A DNA stretch of 64,000 bases from JAFAXD01 sp035472475 (GCA_035472475.1 DATIPA010000036.1:5334-69333); one strand, 5' to 3'. Shown: positions 17,695 through 27,910, counted from the first letter of the stretch. Notes: a model not told the origin generated them from the letters alone. Numbers and translations are program-made.

Positions 17695-17704
17695 GGAGTC
17701 GGTC

Positions 17705-19414
<1,710 letters not shown>

Positions 19415-19444
19415 GCTGCATCACGTCGGCGCGGACTTCGAGCA

Positions 19445-19915
19445 GTGTTGGCGCAGTTGAGGCGCGGAACCGAGATCAAACCTGCCGGTGCATGGAACGC
19501 TGTCGAAGCCATCGATTGTGTGGTTCTCGATGCAGATGGCCGCCGCCGGCGGCGGATCGTTCTGACCGGAGAGAACGGCACGACGTTCCTGCTCGATCTC
19601 GAAAGTCCTGTCATGCTGCGCGACGGCGATGGGCTTGTGCTCGACGACGGCTCGATCGTGGCGGTGCGGGGAATTACCGAGCAATTGACCGAGGTCGCCG
19701 GGAAGAGCGGTTTCGATCTGGTGCGGTTCGCCTGGCACATCGGCAATCGCCACGCCGGATTGCAGGTCGTGGAACAAACGCTGCGGATCCGCAGCGATCA
19801 CGTGATCGAAGCAATGCTCAAGCAGTTGGGAGCGGTCATGACGCCGGTCGAGGCGCCGTTCAATCCGGAGCCGGGCGCACACTCCGACCATGGGACCAAC
19901 GATCATGGGGGGTAA
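19445..19915 (+). CDS. ureE: Urease accessory protein UreE (nickel metallochaperone)
   Basis: A 156-residue UreE that delivers nickel to the maturation complex. The peptide-binding N-domain is followed by the metal-binding domain with FAWHIGNRHAGLQV, the conserved dimer-interface histidine region. The tail holds only three histidines (GAHSDHGTNDHGG), a short version of the His-rich tail found in some species. The start is GTG at 19445 with a TTG next to it, and no strong ribosome site is visible. The 3' end overlaps ureF by 26 bases. Confidence 0.95.
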   Translation: MLAQLRRGTEIKPAGAWNAVEAIDCVVLDADGRRRRRIVLTGENGTTFLLDLESPVMLRDGDGLVLDDGSIVAVRGITEQLTEVAGKSGFDLVRFAWHIGNRHAGLQVVEQTLRIRSDHVIEAMLKQLGAVMTPVEAPFNPEPGAHSDHGTNDHGG

Positions 19916-20621
19916 GGAGCGAATTCGGGACACGCAGACGTGCGATCCGGCCGCGCTTTATCGCCTGATGTCGTGGCTCTCGCCGTCCTATCCGGTCGGC
20001 GCGTACTCCTACTCGGGTGGCCTCGAGTGGGCCGTGCAAGCGGGCGACGTCAAAGATGCCGATACGCTGCGGGACTGGCTGAGCGTACTCCTCGCGCAGG
20101 GGGCCGGCTTTTGCGACGCCGTCTTCTTCGTCCATGCGCATACCGCCGTCCGCGCCGAGGACGATGGTGCACTAAGCGTGGTGAGCGAACTTGCGTGCGC
20201 GCTTGCGGCCTCGCGCGAACGGCACCTGGAAACGACTGCGCAGGGCGGCGCGTTCTTCGACGCGACGCATGCCGCCTGGCCGTGCGCCGCATTCGAACGG
20301 CTGCGTTCAGTCCCGACAAAACCCGTCGCCTATCCGGTCGCGGTCGCGATCGCAGCCGCCGGGCACGGCATCACCGCCGCACCCGCTCTGCACGCCTATC
20401 TGCACGCCGTGACCGCAAACCTGATTTCCGCCGGCGTACGTCTGATACCGCTCGGCCAGACCGATGGGCAGCGCGTGCTGGCCGCGTTGGCGTCCGTGGT
20501 CGCAGAGGCCGCGGAACGCGCGTTCGCGACGCCGCTTGATGAGGTTGGCGCCGCCGCGTTCCGGGCCGATATCGCCGGAATGCGGCACGAGACCCAGTAC
20601 ACCCGGCTGTTCCGATCATGA
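19890..20621 (+). CDS. ureF: Urease accessory protein UreF
   Basis: A 243-residue UreF, the GTPase-activating partner in the UreDFG complex. The core starts ALYRLMSWLSPSYPVGAYSYSGGLEWAV, which is diagnostic. The central helical bundle and the C-terminal MRHETQYTRLFRS tail, which stabilises the dimer, are intact. Two ATGs at the start (19890 and 19905, the latter with GGGG upstream) are possible. Its stop overlaps the next gene by four bases (ATGA), although the next gene is not ureG. Confidence 0.96.
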   Translation: MGPTIMGGKERIRDTQTCDPAALYRLMSWLSPSYPVGAYSYSGGLEWAVQAGDVKDADTLRDWLSVLLAQGAGFCDAVFFVHAHTAVRAEDDGALSVVSELACALAASRERHLETTAQGGAFFDATHAAWPCAAFERLRSVPTKPVAYPVAVAIAAAGHGITAAPALHAYLHAVTANLISAGVRLIPLGQTDGQRVLAALASVVAEAAERAFATPLDEVGAAAFRADIAGMRHETQYTRLFRS

Positions 20622-21058
20622 GCACAATCGCGCTGATCGTGTTCGTCATTCTGGCGGCGATTGCCGCGTTGCACGTCGCCTGGGGGTTCGGGGTTCGGTG
20701 GCCGGCGCACGACGAGCGGGGCCTGGTCGCGTTGGTGGTCGGTGCCACCGCGCGCACGCGCTTGCCACCGATGTTTGCGTGCCTTCAGGCGGCAGCGGCT
20801 ATTTTTATCGCCGGGGTTGTCGCACTGATGCTCGCGCAATCAACCGATAGCCGCGCTGTCGACGCCGCGGTGACCGTCTTGGGTTCCTTCATCGCCCTCG
20901 TTTTCGCGCTGCGCGGTGTGGCCGCCTATGTTCCGGCGTGGCGGCTCAGGTTTTCGCAGCAGCCATTCGCCACGCTTGATCGGTATTGCTACGGGCCGTT
21001 AAGTCTTTTACTGGCGGCGGCTTTCGCGCTGCTGGTGTTTCGGCGCATGGTGAGCTGA
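20618..21058 (+). CDS. DUF3995-like small integral membrane protein inside the urease operon
   Basis: A 146-residue protein with four predicted membrane helices (about residues 2-24, 53-75, 84-108 and 125-144) and short loops. It resembles the DUF3995 family, whose function is not known. It is inserted between ureF and ureG, is coupled to ureF by an ATGA overlap, and ends two bases before ureG. No nickel permease of the UreJ/HupE type is present in the cluster and this protein lacks their His-rich HX4D helix, so a nickel or urea-related membrane role is only a guess. Not a shadow: codon usage and hydrophobic periodicity are convincing. Confidence 0.85.
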   Translation: MSTIALIVFVILAAIAALHVAWGFGVRWPAHDERGLVALVVGATARTRLPPMFACLQAAAAIFIAGVVALMLAQSTDSRAVDAAVTVLGSFIALVFALRGVAAYVPAWRLRFSQQPFATLDRYCYGPLSLLLAAAFALLVFRRMVS

Positions 21059-21060
21059 CG

Positions 21061-21678
21061 ATGAAAAGCCCGCATGGTCCTTTGCGCGTCGGCGTTGGCG
21101 GCCCGGTCGGCTCCGGCAAGACCGCACTGATGGACGCGCTGTGCAAGCACTTGCGCGATCGTTATGAGATCGCCGCCATCACCAACGACATCTATACCAA
21201 GTGGGATGCCGAATTCTTGGTGCGCTCGGGCGCGCTCGCGCCGGAGCGCATCGCGGGGGTTGAGACCGGGGGATGCCCGCATACTGCAATCCGCGAGGAC
21301 GCCTCGATCAATCTCGCCGCCATCGCCGACATGCGCCGGAAATTTCCCGATCTCGATCTGATCCTGATCGAATCTGGCGGCGACAACCTCGCAGCGACGT
21401 TCTCGCCCGAGCTCGCCGATCTTACGATCTACGTCATCGACGTTGCGGCTGGCGACAAGATCCCGTCCAAGGGTGGACCCGGCATCACTCGCTCGGATCT
21501 CCTGGTCATCAACAAGATCGATCTCGCGCCATACGTCGGCGCATCGCTTGATGTGTTGGAACGCGACGCTCGCCGCATGCGTGCGACCCGCCCATTCGTG
21601 ATGACCAACCTGCGGGACGGCCACGGCATCGCCGAGATCGCACGCTTTGTCGAGACCAAGGGTGGGCTCACGACCTGA
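21061..21678 (+). CDS. ureG: Urease accessory GTPase UreG
   Basis: A 205-residue SIMIBI-class GTPase that powers nickel insertion. The P-loop is GVGGPVGSGKTALMDALC. The nickel-binding CPH motif appears in VETGGCPHTAIREDAS, and IESGGDNLAATFSPELAD and the base-recognition region LLVINKIDLAPYVGA are all present. The ATG at 21061 begins MKSPHGPLRVG, the normal UreG start; an upstream in-frame extension falls inside the membrane gene. Last gene of the urea cluster; a palindromic repeat follows at once. Confidence 0.98.
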   Translation: MKSPHGPLRVGVGGPVGSGKTALMDALCKHLRDRYEIAAITNDIYTKWDAEFLVRSGALAPERIAGVETGGCPHTAIREDASINLAAIADMRRKFPDLDLILIESGGDNLAATFSPELADLTIYVIDVAAGDKIPSKGGPGITRSDLLVINKIDLAPYVGASLDVLERDARRMRATRPFVMTNLRDGHGIAEIARFVETKGGLTT

Positions 21679-21681
21679 ACC

Positions 21682-21784
21682 TAGAGCGGGATTATTTTTC
21701 TTCGAATTATCATCCCTCGCTGCCCTTTTGTTTGAGCGTGTCCTTTTCGCAAAACCGGTTCCCACTTTTGCGGGACACGCTCTA
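21682..21784. repeat. Palindromic intergenic repeat between ureG and tctA
   Basis: Two successive hairpins. The first has arms near AGAGCGGGAT and ATCCCTCGCT. The second has a perfect 10-bp stem GAGCGTGTCC (21734-21743) / GGACACGCTC (21773-21782) with an inner GCAAAA/TTTTGC stem around an accggttcccac core. From memory, closely similar elements (TTTTGTTTGAGC...aaaaccggttcccacttttc...GCTC) are abundant between genes in Bradyrhizobium and Rhodopseudomonas relatives. The right arm supplies the TAG stop of tctA, and the structure may terminate both convergent transcripts. Confidence 0.8.
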
Positions 21785-23305
21785 CTCGCTCGCTTCGACC
21801 TCGGCGAGCTGGCTACGCCAATCGCGCCGCTTGCGAACGAACGCGAGCACTGACCACGCCAACAACACTGCCCCGATGATGATCAGCACGAGGGCGATCG
21901 GCCGGGTAAAGAAGATTGTCCAGTTGCCGTTCGACATGATCAGCGACTGACGCAGGCTCATTTCAAAGATCGGGGAGATCACGAGCCCCAGCACGAGCGG
22001 AGCCGGATCGAGACCGAACTTGCGCAGCAGATAGCCGAGAACGCCCATCGCCAGCATGACCCACACGTCGACGATGGAGCTGTTCACCACATAGACGCCG
22101 ACGATGCAGAACATGATCACCAGCGGATAGAGATAAGCATAAGGGATCCGCAAGACGTTCACGAACACGCCGACCAGCGGCAGGTTGAGCGCAAGCAGCA
22201 TCAGGTTGCCTACATACATTGATGCGACAAAGCCCCAGAACACGTCCGGGTGGTCGTTGACCAACGCCGGACCGGGCGGAATGCCGTGGATCAGCAGCGC
22301 GGCCATCAGCACGGCGGTTACCGGTCCGGTCGGCAATCCGAGCGCCAGCATCGGAACGAACGCGCCGGTCGAGGCGGCGTTGTTGGCAGATTCCGGTCCA
22401 GCGACGCCAGCCACGGCGCCGTGACCGAACTCTTCCGGATGCTTGGAGAGCCGGCGTTCCACGGCGTAAGAGAGGAAGCTCGAGATGATGTGGGCGGAGC
22501 CGGGGGTCAGCCCAACCAGGAAGCCGAGCACCGAGCCGCGCGCGATCGGCATGGCCGATTGCCGCCATTCGGTACGGCTCGGCAGCAGCTCGCGCAGTTT
22601 CGGTGCGATCACCTTGCCGAGGACGGCGGCGCTCGGCGTGGAGAGAATTTCACCGAGGCCGAACAGTCCGACCGCGACCGGCACGATGCCGATGCCGTCG
22701 CCGAGCTCCGGAATGTCAAACGCGTAGCGGAAGTGTCCGGTCATGTTGTCGATGCCGACGGTCCCGAGCAGCAGGCCGACGGCCGCCATCAACAATGTAC
22801 GCGGCAGCGCGGTCGACGACATGTAGGCGAGGAAGATCAAGCCGAGCACCAGCAGCGCCGTATATTCGGGCGGGCCGAAGCGCAGCGCCAAGGCGGCGAG
22901 CGGCGGCGCAATCAAGGTCAGAACCAGAACGCCGAACGTGCCCGCGATCCAGGATCCTACGGCCGCGATGCACAGCGCTGCACCGGCGCGGCCTTTCTGG
23001 GCCATGGCGTATCCGTCGATGCAGGTCATGACCGAGGAGGCTTCGCCCGGTATGCGCATCAGGATCGATGTGGTCGAACCGCCGTATTGCGAGCCATAGT
23101 AGATGCCGGCCAGCATGATCACGGCCTTGGTGGCGTCGAGCCCGAACGTCGCCGGCAGCAGGATGCTGATGCCGGCGAGCGGCCCGATGCCCGGCAGTAC
23201 GCCAACCAGTGTGCCGACCAAACATCCGAGGAACGCGTACCACAGCACGTCGGGCCGGAACGCGACCGAGAAGCCGAGCAACAGGCTGTCGAACGTTCCT
23301 TCCAC
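21782..23305 (-). CDS. tctA: Tripartite tricarboxylate transporter, large permease TctA
   Basis: A 507-residue polytopic membrane protein of the TTT family. It shows the TctA hallmarks VGVLPGIGPLAGISILLPATF near residue 37, YYGSQYGGSTTSILMRIPGE (quoted to its conserved part), GLTPGSAHIISSF and LALGLPTGPVTAVLMAALLIHGI. About 11-12 membrane helices. It is the last gene of tctCBA and follows tctB by one base. The stop codon lies within the palindromic repeat, so the C-terminal Glu-rich end (VEASE) is set by that element. Substrate: probably a carboxylate. Confidence 0.95.
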   Translation of the reverse strand: MEGTFDSLLLGFSVAFRPDVLWYAFLGCLVGTLVGVLPGIGPLAGISILLPATFGLDATKAVIMLAGIYYGSQYGGSTTSILMRIPGEASSVMTCIDGYAMAQKGRAGAALCIAAVGSWIAGTFGVLVLTLIAPPLAALALRFGPPEYTALLVLGLIFLAYMSSTALPRTLLMAAVGLLLGTVGIDNMTGHFRYAFDIPELGDGIGIVPVAVGLFGLGEILSTPSAAVLGKVIAPKLRELLPSRTEWRQSAMPIARGSVLGFLVGLTPGSAHIISSFLSYAVERRLSKHPEEFGHGAVAGVAGPESANNAASTGAFVPMLALGLPTGPVTAVLMAALLIHGIPPGPALVNDHPDVFWGFVASMYVGNLMLLALNLPLVGVFVNVLRIPYAYLYPLVIMFCIVGVYVVNSSIVDVWVMLAMGVLGYLLRKFGLDPAPLVLGLVISPIFEMSLRQSLIMSNGNWTIFFTRPIALVLIIIGAVLLAWSVLAFVRKRRDWRSQLAEVEASE

Positions 23306-23306
23306 G

Positions 23307-23750
23307 CTAAAACCCGATCAACCCGCGCTCGAGCGGAGACTTCAGCAAGATCGTGAACAGCGCATAGACCGCGACGCTGATGCCGGCGCCGTACATTATG
23401 GCGAACAACGGTTTCCCGCGCTCGAGCAACGTCAGGCCGGCGAGTAGCAGGCCGATCGCCAAAATGAAGCCGAGCGTGGGGTAGAGCGCGATCGCAGCCG
23501 CCGTCGCGGCCGTCACGATCGCGGCGTGCTGCAGATCGCGCCAATCGATCTCGCCCACCGGGTTGCTGGCACTGGCGTGCGCGCACAGAAGAATGCCCAG
23601 CGCGATCATGAGAACGCAGATCAGCTTGGGCAACATGCCGGCGCCTGGAAATGACAGGCTGCCGAACGGCAGATCACCGGAGAGGGCTAGCACCAGCAAA
23701 CCGAGGATGATCGCCGCCGCGCCGGCAACGTGGTCGGTGCGCACAATCAC
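23307..23750 (-). CDS. tctB: Tripartite tricarboxylate transporter, small permease TctB
   Basis: A 147-residue protein with four predicted helices, the usual TctB size and layout. The first helix AAAIILGLLVLALSGDLPFG is followed by FPGAGMLPKLICVLMIALGILL, a typical TctB pattern. No ATG suits the start; the GTG at 23750 is chosen for a GGAG eight bases upstream, while GTG codons at 23759 and 23744 are alternatives. The longer frame to 23867 would run into tctC. It lies between tctC and tctA in a single operon. Confidence 0.88.
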   Translation of the reverse strand: MIVRTDHVAGAAAIILGLLVLALSGDLPFGSLSFPGAGMLPKLICVLMIALGILLCAHASASNPVGEIDWRDLQHAAIVTAATAAAIALYPTLGFILAIGLLLAGLTLLERGKPLFAIMYGAGISVAVYALFTILLKSPLERGLIGF

Positions 23751-23778
23751 GCTCGGCACTCCACGGCGCCACCTGCGA

Positions 23779-24768
23779 TCATCCCTCCACCTTGCCGATC
23801 TGGCGAACGGCGTCCTGAATGCGCTGGGCGTCGGCATCCCAGAACTTCGCGAACTCCGGCTGATCAAGATAGGCGAGATCCTGCCCTAGGTTGACCAGTG
23901 CGGCTTTGAAGGACTCGGTATGCGCGGCCTCGCTCAGCACAGTGCGCAGCTTGCTGACGACCGCGTCAGGTGTGCCCTTCGGGGCAAACATGCCGACCCA
24001 CAGGTAATACTCGACGTTGAAGCCGAGCTCCTTGAGGGTCGGCACGTCGGGCAGCGCCTTCGAGCGCTCGCCTCCGAACGACGCCAGTGCGCGCGCCTTG
24101 CCGGCTTTGACCTGCGACAGGCAGGCGGAGACCGACGAGACCAGGGCTTGCGAGTTGTTGCCGAGCAACGCCGTCAATGCCGGGCCGCCGCCGGCGGTCG
24201 GCAGATGGCGCAGCTTGAGGTCGCCAGCCGCCTTCGCAAACAGCGCCATCGGGATGTGGAGCGCGCCGTAGAGACCCGACGACGAGTAGATAATCTGATT
24301 GGGATGAGCTTTGGCATCGTCGATAAAATCCTTCAGCGACGTCCACTTTTGCTGATCGTTGACGATGATCACGCACGGATCGGCGACGACGCGGGCAAGT
24401 GGAATGAAATCGGCATTGGTGAACTTTGGCTGGCGGCCGAACAGCCGGTCAACCTCGGCAAAGCCGGAGATCGATGTGATGTGCGACAGCAGCGTGTAGC
24501 CGTCCGGTTTGGCGTTGGCGGCAAATTGCGCGCCGATTGCGCCGGCCGCGCCGGCCTTGGTCTCGATGATGACCGGCTGCTTGACGATCGGTTCCATCGC
24601 CGCCACCAGCGGACGCGACACCACATCGGAGGCTCCGCCCGGCGGGAACGGGTTGATCACGGTGATCGTGCGCGTCGGGTAGGCGTCCTGCGCAATTGAG
24701 CGCCCAGGGAAGAGCGCCACGGCCGCTGCCGAGCCCACTAGAAAACTGCGTCTGTCGAAAGTGTTCAC
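23779..24768 (-). CDS. tctC: Tripartite tricarboxylate transporter receptor TctC (Bug family)
   Basis: A 329-residue periplasmic binding protein with a Tat-type signal (RRSFLVGSAAAVALFPGRSIAQ). The mature start YPTRTITVINPFPPGGASDVVSRPL carries the Bug-family PxGGxxD carboxylate loop. AAGAIGAQFAANAKPDGYTLL and the C-terminal catch region complete the family pattern. It heads the tctCBA operon. Bug receptors bind diverse organic acids; this sequence alone does not tell which. Confidence 0.94.
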   Translation of the reverse strand: MNTFDRRSFLVGSAAAVALFPGRSIAQDAYPTRTITVINPFPPGGASDVVSRPLVAAMEPIVKQPVIIETKAGAAGAIGAQFAANAKPDGYTLLSHITSISGFAEVDRLFGRQPKFTNADFIPLARVVADPCVIIVNDQQKWTSLKDFIDDAKAHPNQIIYSSSGLYGALHIPMALFAKAAGDLKLRHLPTAGGGPALTALLGNNSQALVSSVSACLSQVKAGKARALASFGGERSKALPDVPTLKELGFNVEYYLWVGMFAPKGTPDAVVSKLRTVLSEAAHTESFKAALVNLGQDLAYLDQPEFAKFWDADAQRIQDAVRQIGKVEG

Positions 24769-24784
24769 CTCGTCCTCCCTCCGA

Positions 24785-24863
24785 CTAGTGCCGCCGATTT
24801 GAAGTTCCTACAGCGGTCGCGGCAAGCTCGTTTAGGAACTTTCAAATCGGAAAGCGGCACTAG
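24785..24863. repeat. Imperfect inverted repeat 1 in the tctC-livK gap
   Basis: The left arm 24785-24810 (CTAGTGCCGC then CGATTTGA and AGTTCCTA) and the right arm 24833-24863, read as its complement (CTAGTGCCGC TTTC CGATTTGAA AGTTCCTA), are the same sequence apart from a 4-base and a 1-base deletion. They enclose a 22-base spacer. No transposase is present. It looks like a small palindromic dispersed element that has begun to decay, and it lies 17 bases upstream of the tctC start codon. Confidence 0.8.
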
Positions 24864-24879
24864 ATTCATGGATTTGCTT

Positions 24880-24949
24880 GTGCCCCTTTGCTTCCGAAGT
24901 TTGTGCCCGAGGGTGCCGCACGGTTTCACGAACGTCGGAAGCGGGGCAC
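24880..24949. repeat. Imperfect inverted repeat 2 in the tctC-livK gap
   Basis: The left arm GTGCCCC-TTT-GCTTCCGA (24880-24897) pairs with the right arm TCGGAAGCGGGGCAC (24935-24949), perfect except for a TTT insertion. An inner partly paired region AGTTTGTG / CACGAACGT lies inside. It begins 16 bases after repeat 1 ends, so the gap carries two different palindromic units back to back. Beyond it, to 25140, I see only short hairpins (GCCCTTGCAGGGC; CCTGGCGCTGTCCAGG) and the ribosome site GGGAGGAA before the next gene. Confidence 0.7.
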
Positions 24950-25140
24950 TAGCCGATCTTGCGTCGGTGCCGTGCCCTTGCAGGGCAGTGTCGTCCAAGG
25001 TCCTGGCGCTGTCCAGGATGGCCGCGGCAAAACGCCCGACCGGTTGTCAGGGTCTAAATCGGCTGGTAGCTGGCTCTGGCGCGCCGAAGTGGATTGCGCA
25101 TAAGATGCCGCAACGAACATCACACTGGGAGGAACCCTAG

Positions 25141-26397
25141 ATGCTCAAACGCATTGGAGCTTGCCTGCTCGCGCTCGTAGCGGCGGCGGCGATGACAAGC
25201 GGCGCGGCCGCGCAATCCGGCGAGCCGATCAAGATCGGCTTCGGCATGGCGCTCACCGGCCCGCTCGCCGCCAACGGCAAGCAAGCGCTGGTCGGCATGA
25301 AGATTTGGGAGGAAGAGACCAACGCCAAGGGCGGGCTGCTCGGGCGGCCGGTCAAGCTCGTCTACTACGATGATCAATCCAACCCGTCGACGGTGCCGGG
25401 CATCTACACCAAGCTCCTCGACGTCGACAAAGTCGATCTCGTTCTCGGCCCCTATGGGACCAACATGATGGCCCCGGCAATGCCGGTGGTGATGCAGAAG
25501 GGTAAGACCTTCATCACCTTGTTCGGGCTCGATGTGAACCACGATTTCCAATATCCGAAATACTTCGCGTTCCTGCCGACCGGACCCGATGCCAGGGCGG
25601 CGTTTACGGACGGCTTCTTCCAAGTCGCCGCCGCGCAGAACCCGAAGCCGCAGACTGCGGCGCTGGTGGCAGCGGATGCCGAATTCTCCAACAATGCGTG
25701 CGAGGGCGCGCGAGGGAACGCCAAGAAGTATGGCTTCAAGCTCGTCTACGACAAGACCTACCCGCCCTCGACGACGGACTTCACGCCGATCGTGCGCGCG
25801 GTGCAGGCGGCCAATCCCGACATCGTCGTGGTCTGCTCGTATCCGCTCGACTCGGTCGGCATGGTCAAGGCCGTCAACGAGGTCGGATTCAAGCCGAAGA
25901 TGATCGGCGGTGCCATGGTCGGCTTGCAGGCAACGGCGTTCAAGAATCAGCTCGGTCCGCTGCTCAACGGCATCGTCAACTACGAAACCTGGGTTCCCGA
26001 CAAGAAACTGACGTTCGCCGGCACCGATGAGTTCTTCAAAAAATATCAGGCCCGTGCCGCCGCCGAAGGCGTCGACCCGCTCGGTTACTATCTCGGTGGG
26101 TGGGGCTATGCCTATATTCAGGTCCTGGCCGACGCGATCCAGGCGACCAAGAGTCTCAACGACGACAAGCTTGCCGAATACCTTGGCAAGACGACGTTTA
26201 AGACCATCATGGGAGACGTGAAGTTTGGCAAGGGCGGCGAATGGGACAAGTCCCGCATGCTGCAAGTGCAATATCACGACATCAAGCCCGGCGCCGGGCT
26301 CGATACGTGGCGGGGCATGGACTATCAGACGGTCCTGACGCCAAGCGACTACAAGACCGGAAACGTGATCTACCCTTACGAAAAGGCAAAGATGTAG
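25141..26397 (+). CDS. Branched-chain amino acid-type ABC transporter substrate-binding protein
   Basis: A 418-residue periplasmic protein of the LivK/Peripla_BP_6 family. The signal peptide (LLALVAAAAMTSGAAAQ) is followed by EPIKIGFGMALTGPLAANGKQA, the family opening, then GGLLGRPVKLVYYDDQSNP. It converges on the livFGMH genes rather than leading them, but it is the only binding protein nearby and probably serves that transporter. A strong terminator follows at 26424. The true ligand may be an amino acid, an aromatic acid or an amide; the family is broad. Confidence 0.93.
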   Translation: MLKRIGACLLALVAAAAMTSGAAAQSGEPIKIGFGMALTGPLAANGKQALVGMKIWEEETNAKGGLLGRPVKLVYYDDQSNPSTVPGIYTKLLDVDKVDLVLGPYGTNMMAPAMPVVMQKGKTFITLFGLDVNHDFQYPKYFAFLPTGPDARAAFTDGFFQVAAAQNPKPQTAALVAADAEFSNNACEGARGNAKKYGFKLVYDKTYPPSTTDFTPIVRAVQAANPDIVVVCSYPLDSVGMVKAVNEVGFKPKMIGGAMVGLQATAFKNQLGPLLNGIVNYETWVPDKKLTFAGTDEFFKKYQARAAAEGVDPLGYYLGGWGYAYIQVLADAIQATKSLNDDKLAEYLGKTTFKTIMGDVKFGKGGEWDKSRMLQVQYHDIKPGAGLDTWRGMDYQTVLTPSDYKTGNVIYPYEKAKM

Positions 26398-26423
26398 AAC
26401 AACGCCGACGCCGGGTTCGGCGG

Positions 26424-26453
26424 AGCGCCGCGCCACTTGCGCGGCGCTTTTTT
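26424..26453 (+). terminator. Intrinsic terminator after the LivK-like gene
   Basis: A perfect 10-bp stem AGCGCCGCGC / GCGCGGCGCT with loop CACTT is followed by six T residues, 27 bases after the stop of the binding-protein gene. The T-run overlaps the stop codon of the convergent livF. In the opposite direction there is no T-run, so it terminates the plus transcript mainly. Confidence 0.92.
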
Positions 26454-27183
26454 ATAACCCCAAGTAAAATTTCCTGATCAATTCGTTGTTGTTGAGTTCG
26501 TCCGCGGAACGCCCTTCGAACGCAATCTTGCCGTGCACGATGACATAGCCACGGTCGGCGATGCGCAGCGCCTGGGTGAAGTTCTGCTCGGCCATCAGAA
26601 CGGTCAGGTTGTACTGGTCCTTAAGCTCCTTGATTTTCTCGATGGTGCGGCTGACCAGCACAGGGGCGAGCCCGACCGAGGGTTCGTCGATCAAGAGAAT
26701 GCGGGGCGCCAGCATCAGCGCGCGCGCCAGCGCCAACATCTGCTGCTCGCCGCCACTCATGCTGCCGGCAAGCTGCGCCCGCCGCTCCGCCAGCCGCGGG
26801 AAGCATTCGAGGCAGAAGGCGAGGTTGTCCTTAATGTGCGCGCGTGCCTTCTTACGGAACGCGCCGAGCAATAGGTTTTCGTGCACGGTCAGCCGAGGAA
26901 ACAGCCGGCGTCCCTCGGGCACCAGCGCGATGCCGAGGTCGACGATCTCCTCGGTGGAGCGTCCGATCAGATCGTAGCTCTCGCCGTCGATCTCGGCTTC
27001 GATTTTGCCGGCGCTCGGGCGCACCATCCCCATGATGCTCTTCATCAGCGTGGACTTGCCATTGCCATTGGTGCCGAGCAGCACCACGGTCTCGCCGCCG
27101 CCGACAGTAAGCGACACGTCCTCGAGCACGCGAACGTGCCCGTAGCCGGTGTTGATCCCGGCGATGGTGATGCTATTGGCCAA
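26452..27183 (-). CDS. livF: Branched-chain amino acid-type ABC transporter ATPase LivF
   Basis: A 243-residue ATPase. Walker A is GTNGNGKSTLMKSIMG, with Asn in place of the more common Ala-Gly; the signature is GSMSGGEQQMLALARALM and Walker B is RILLIDEPSVGLAP. The C-terminal pattern (VIVHGKIAFEGRSADELNNNELIRKFYLGL, quoted in part) is LivF-like. It overlaps livG by 11 bases and is the last gene of livHMGF. Confidence 0.95.
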   Translation of the reverse strand: MANSITIAGINTGYGHVRVLEDVSLTVGGGETVVLLGTNGNGKSTLMKSIMGMVRPSAGKIEAEIDGESYDLIGRSTEEIVDLGIALVPEGRRLFPRLTVHENLLLGAFRKKARAHIKDNLAFCLECFPRLAERRAQLAGSMSGGEQQMLALARALMLAPRILLIDEPSVGLAPVLVSRTIEKIKELKDQYNLTVLMAEQNFTQALRIADRGYVIVHGKIAFEGRSADELNNNELIRKFYLGL

Positions 27184-27910
27184 GGTAGGCGCGCTCCACC
27201 TCTTTATCGCGGATCACCTCATTGGGGTTGCCGTCGGCGATCTTCTTGCCCGAGACCAGGACGACCAGGCGCTGCGAGAATGTCATCACCGCCCGCATGA
27301 TGTGCTCGATCAGGATCACGGTGATGCCGCCCTCATTGAGCCGGATCAGCAGCGCCACGATGTCCTCGACCTCCGAGTGCGACAGCCCGGCCATTGCTTC
27401 GTCGGCGATCAGCAACTTCGGCTCCGCCGCCATGGCGCGCGCGAGCTCGAGCTTGCGCATCTCGACCTGAGTGAGGTCGCGCGGGAACTGTCCGGCTTTG
27501 TCGGCCAAGCCGACGAGCGTCAGCAATTCCGCCGCACGCGCCGCTACCTCTTCACCGGTCAGGCGCGCACCGCGCCGGGCGTTGACCGTGTAGAGCAAGG
27601 GGACCCGCACGTTGTCGGTGACCGTCATGCTGGGGAACGGCCGCGGCAATTGGAAACTGCGCGCCATCCCGAGCCGCGTGCGCTGATGAGCGGTCAACCC
27701 GGCCACGTCGCGGCCTTCGAAGCGAACCGCGCCACTGTAGTTGCCGAGCGTGCCGCACAGACAGTTGACCAGTGTTGATTTGCCCGAGCCGTTCGGACCA
27801 ATCAGGCCGACACGCTCTCCCGCCGCGACGGTCAGATCAATGCCGTCGAGCGCGACGAACCCGCCGAAGCGCTTGCCGAGCCGTTCGACCTCAAGCAGGT
27901 TTGCGTTCAC
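27173..27910 (-). CDS. livG: Branched-chain amino acid-type ABC transporter ATPase LivG
   Basis: A 245-residue ATPase. Walker A is GPNGSGKSTLVNCLCG and Walker B is KLLIADEAMAGLSHSEVED, with Ala instead of Pro after DE, as in many LivG proteins. The signature region is RDLTQVEMRKLELARAM, where LSGG is replaced by LTQVEMRK, a common LivG degeneration. It overlaps livM at its start by 20 bases and livF at its end by 11, showing tight coupling. Confidence 0.94.
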   Translation of the reverse strand: MNANLLEVERLGKRFGGFVALDGIDLTVAAGERVGLIGPNGSGKSTLVNCLCGTLGNYSGAVRFEGRDVAGLTAHQRTRLGMARSFQLPRPFPSMTVTDNVRVPLLYTVNARRGARLTGEEVAARAAELLTLVGLADKAGQFPRDLTQVEMRKLELARAMAAEPKLLIADEAMAGLSHSEVEDIVALLIRLNEGGITVILIEHIMRAVMTFSQRLVVLVSGKKIADGNPNEVIRDKEVERAYLGQ

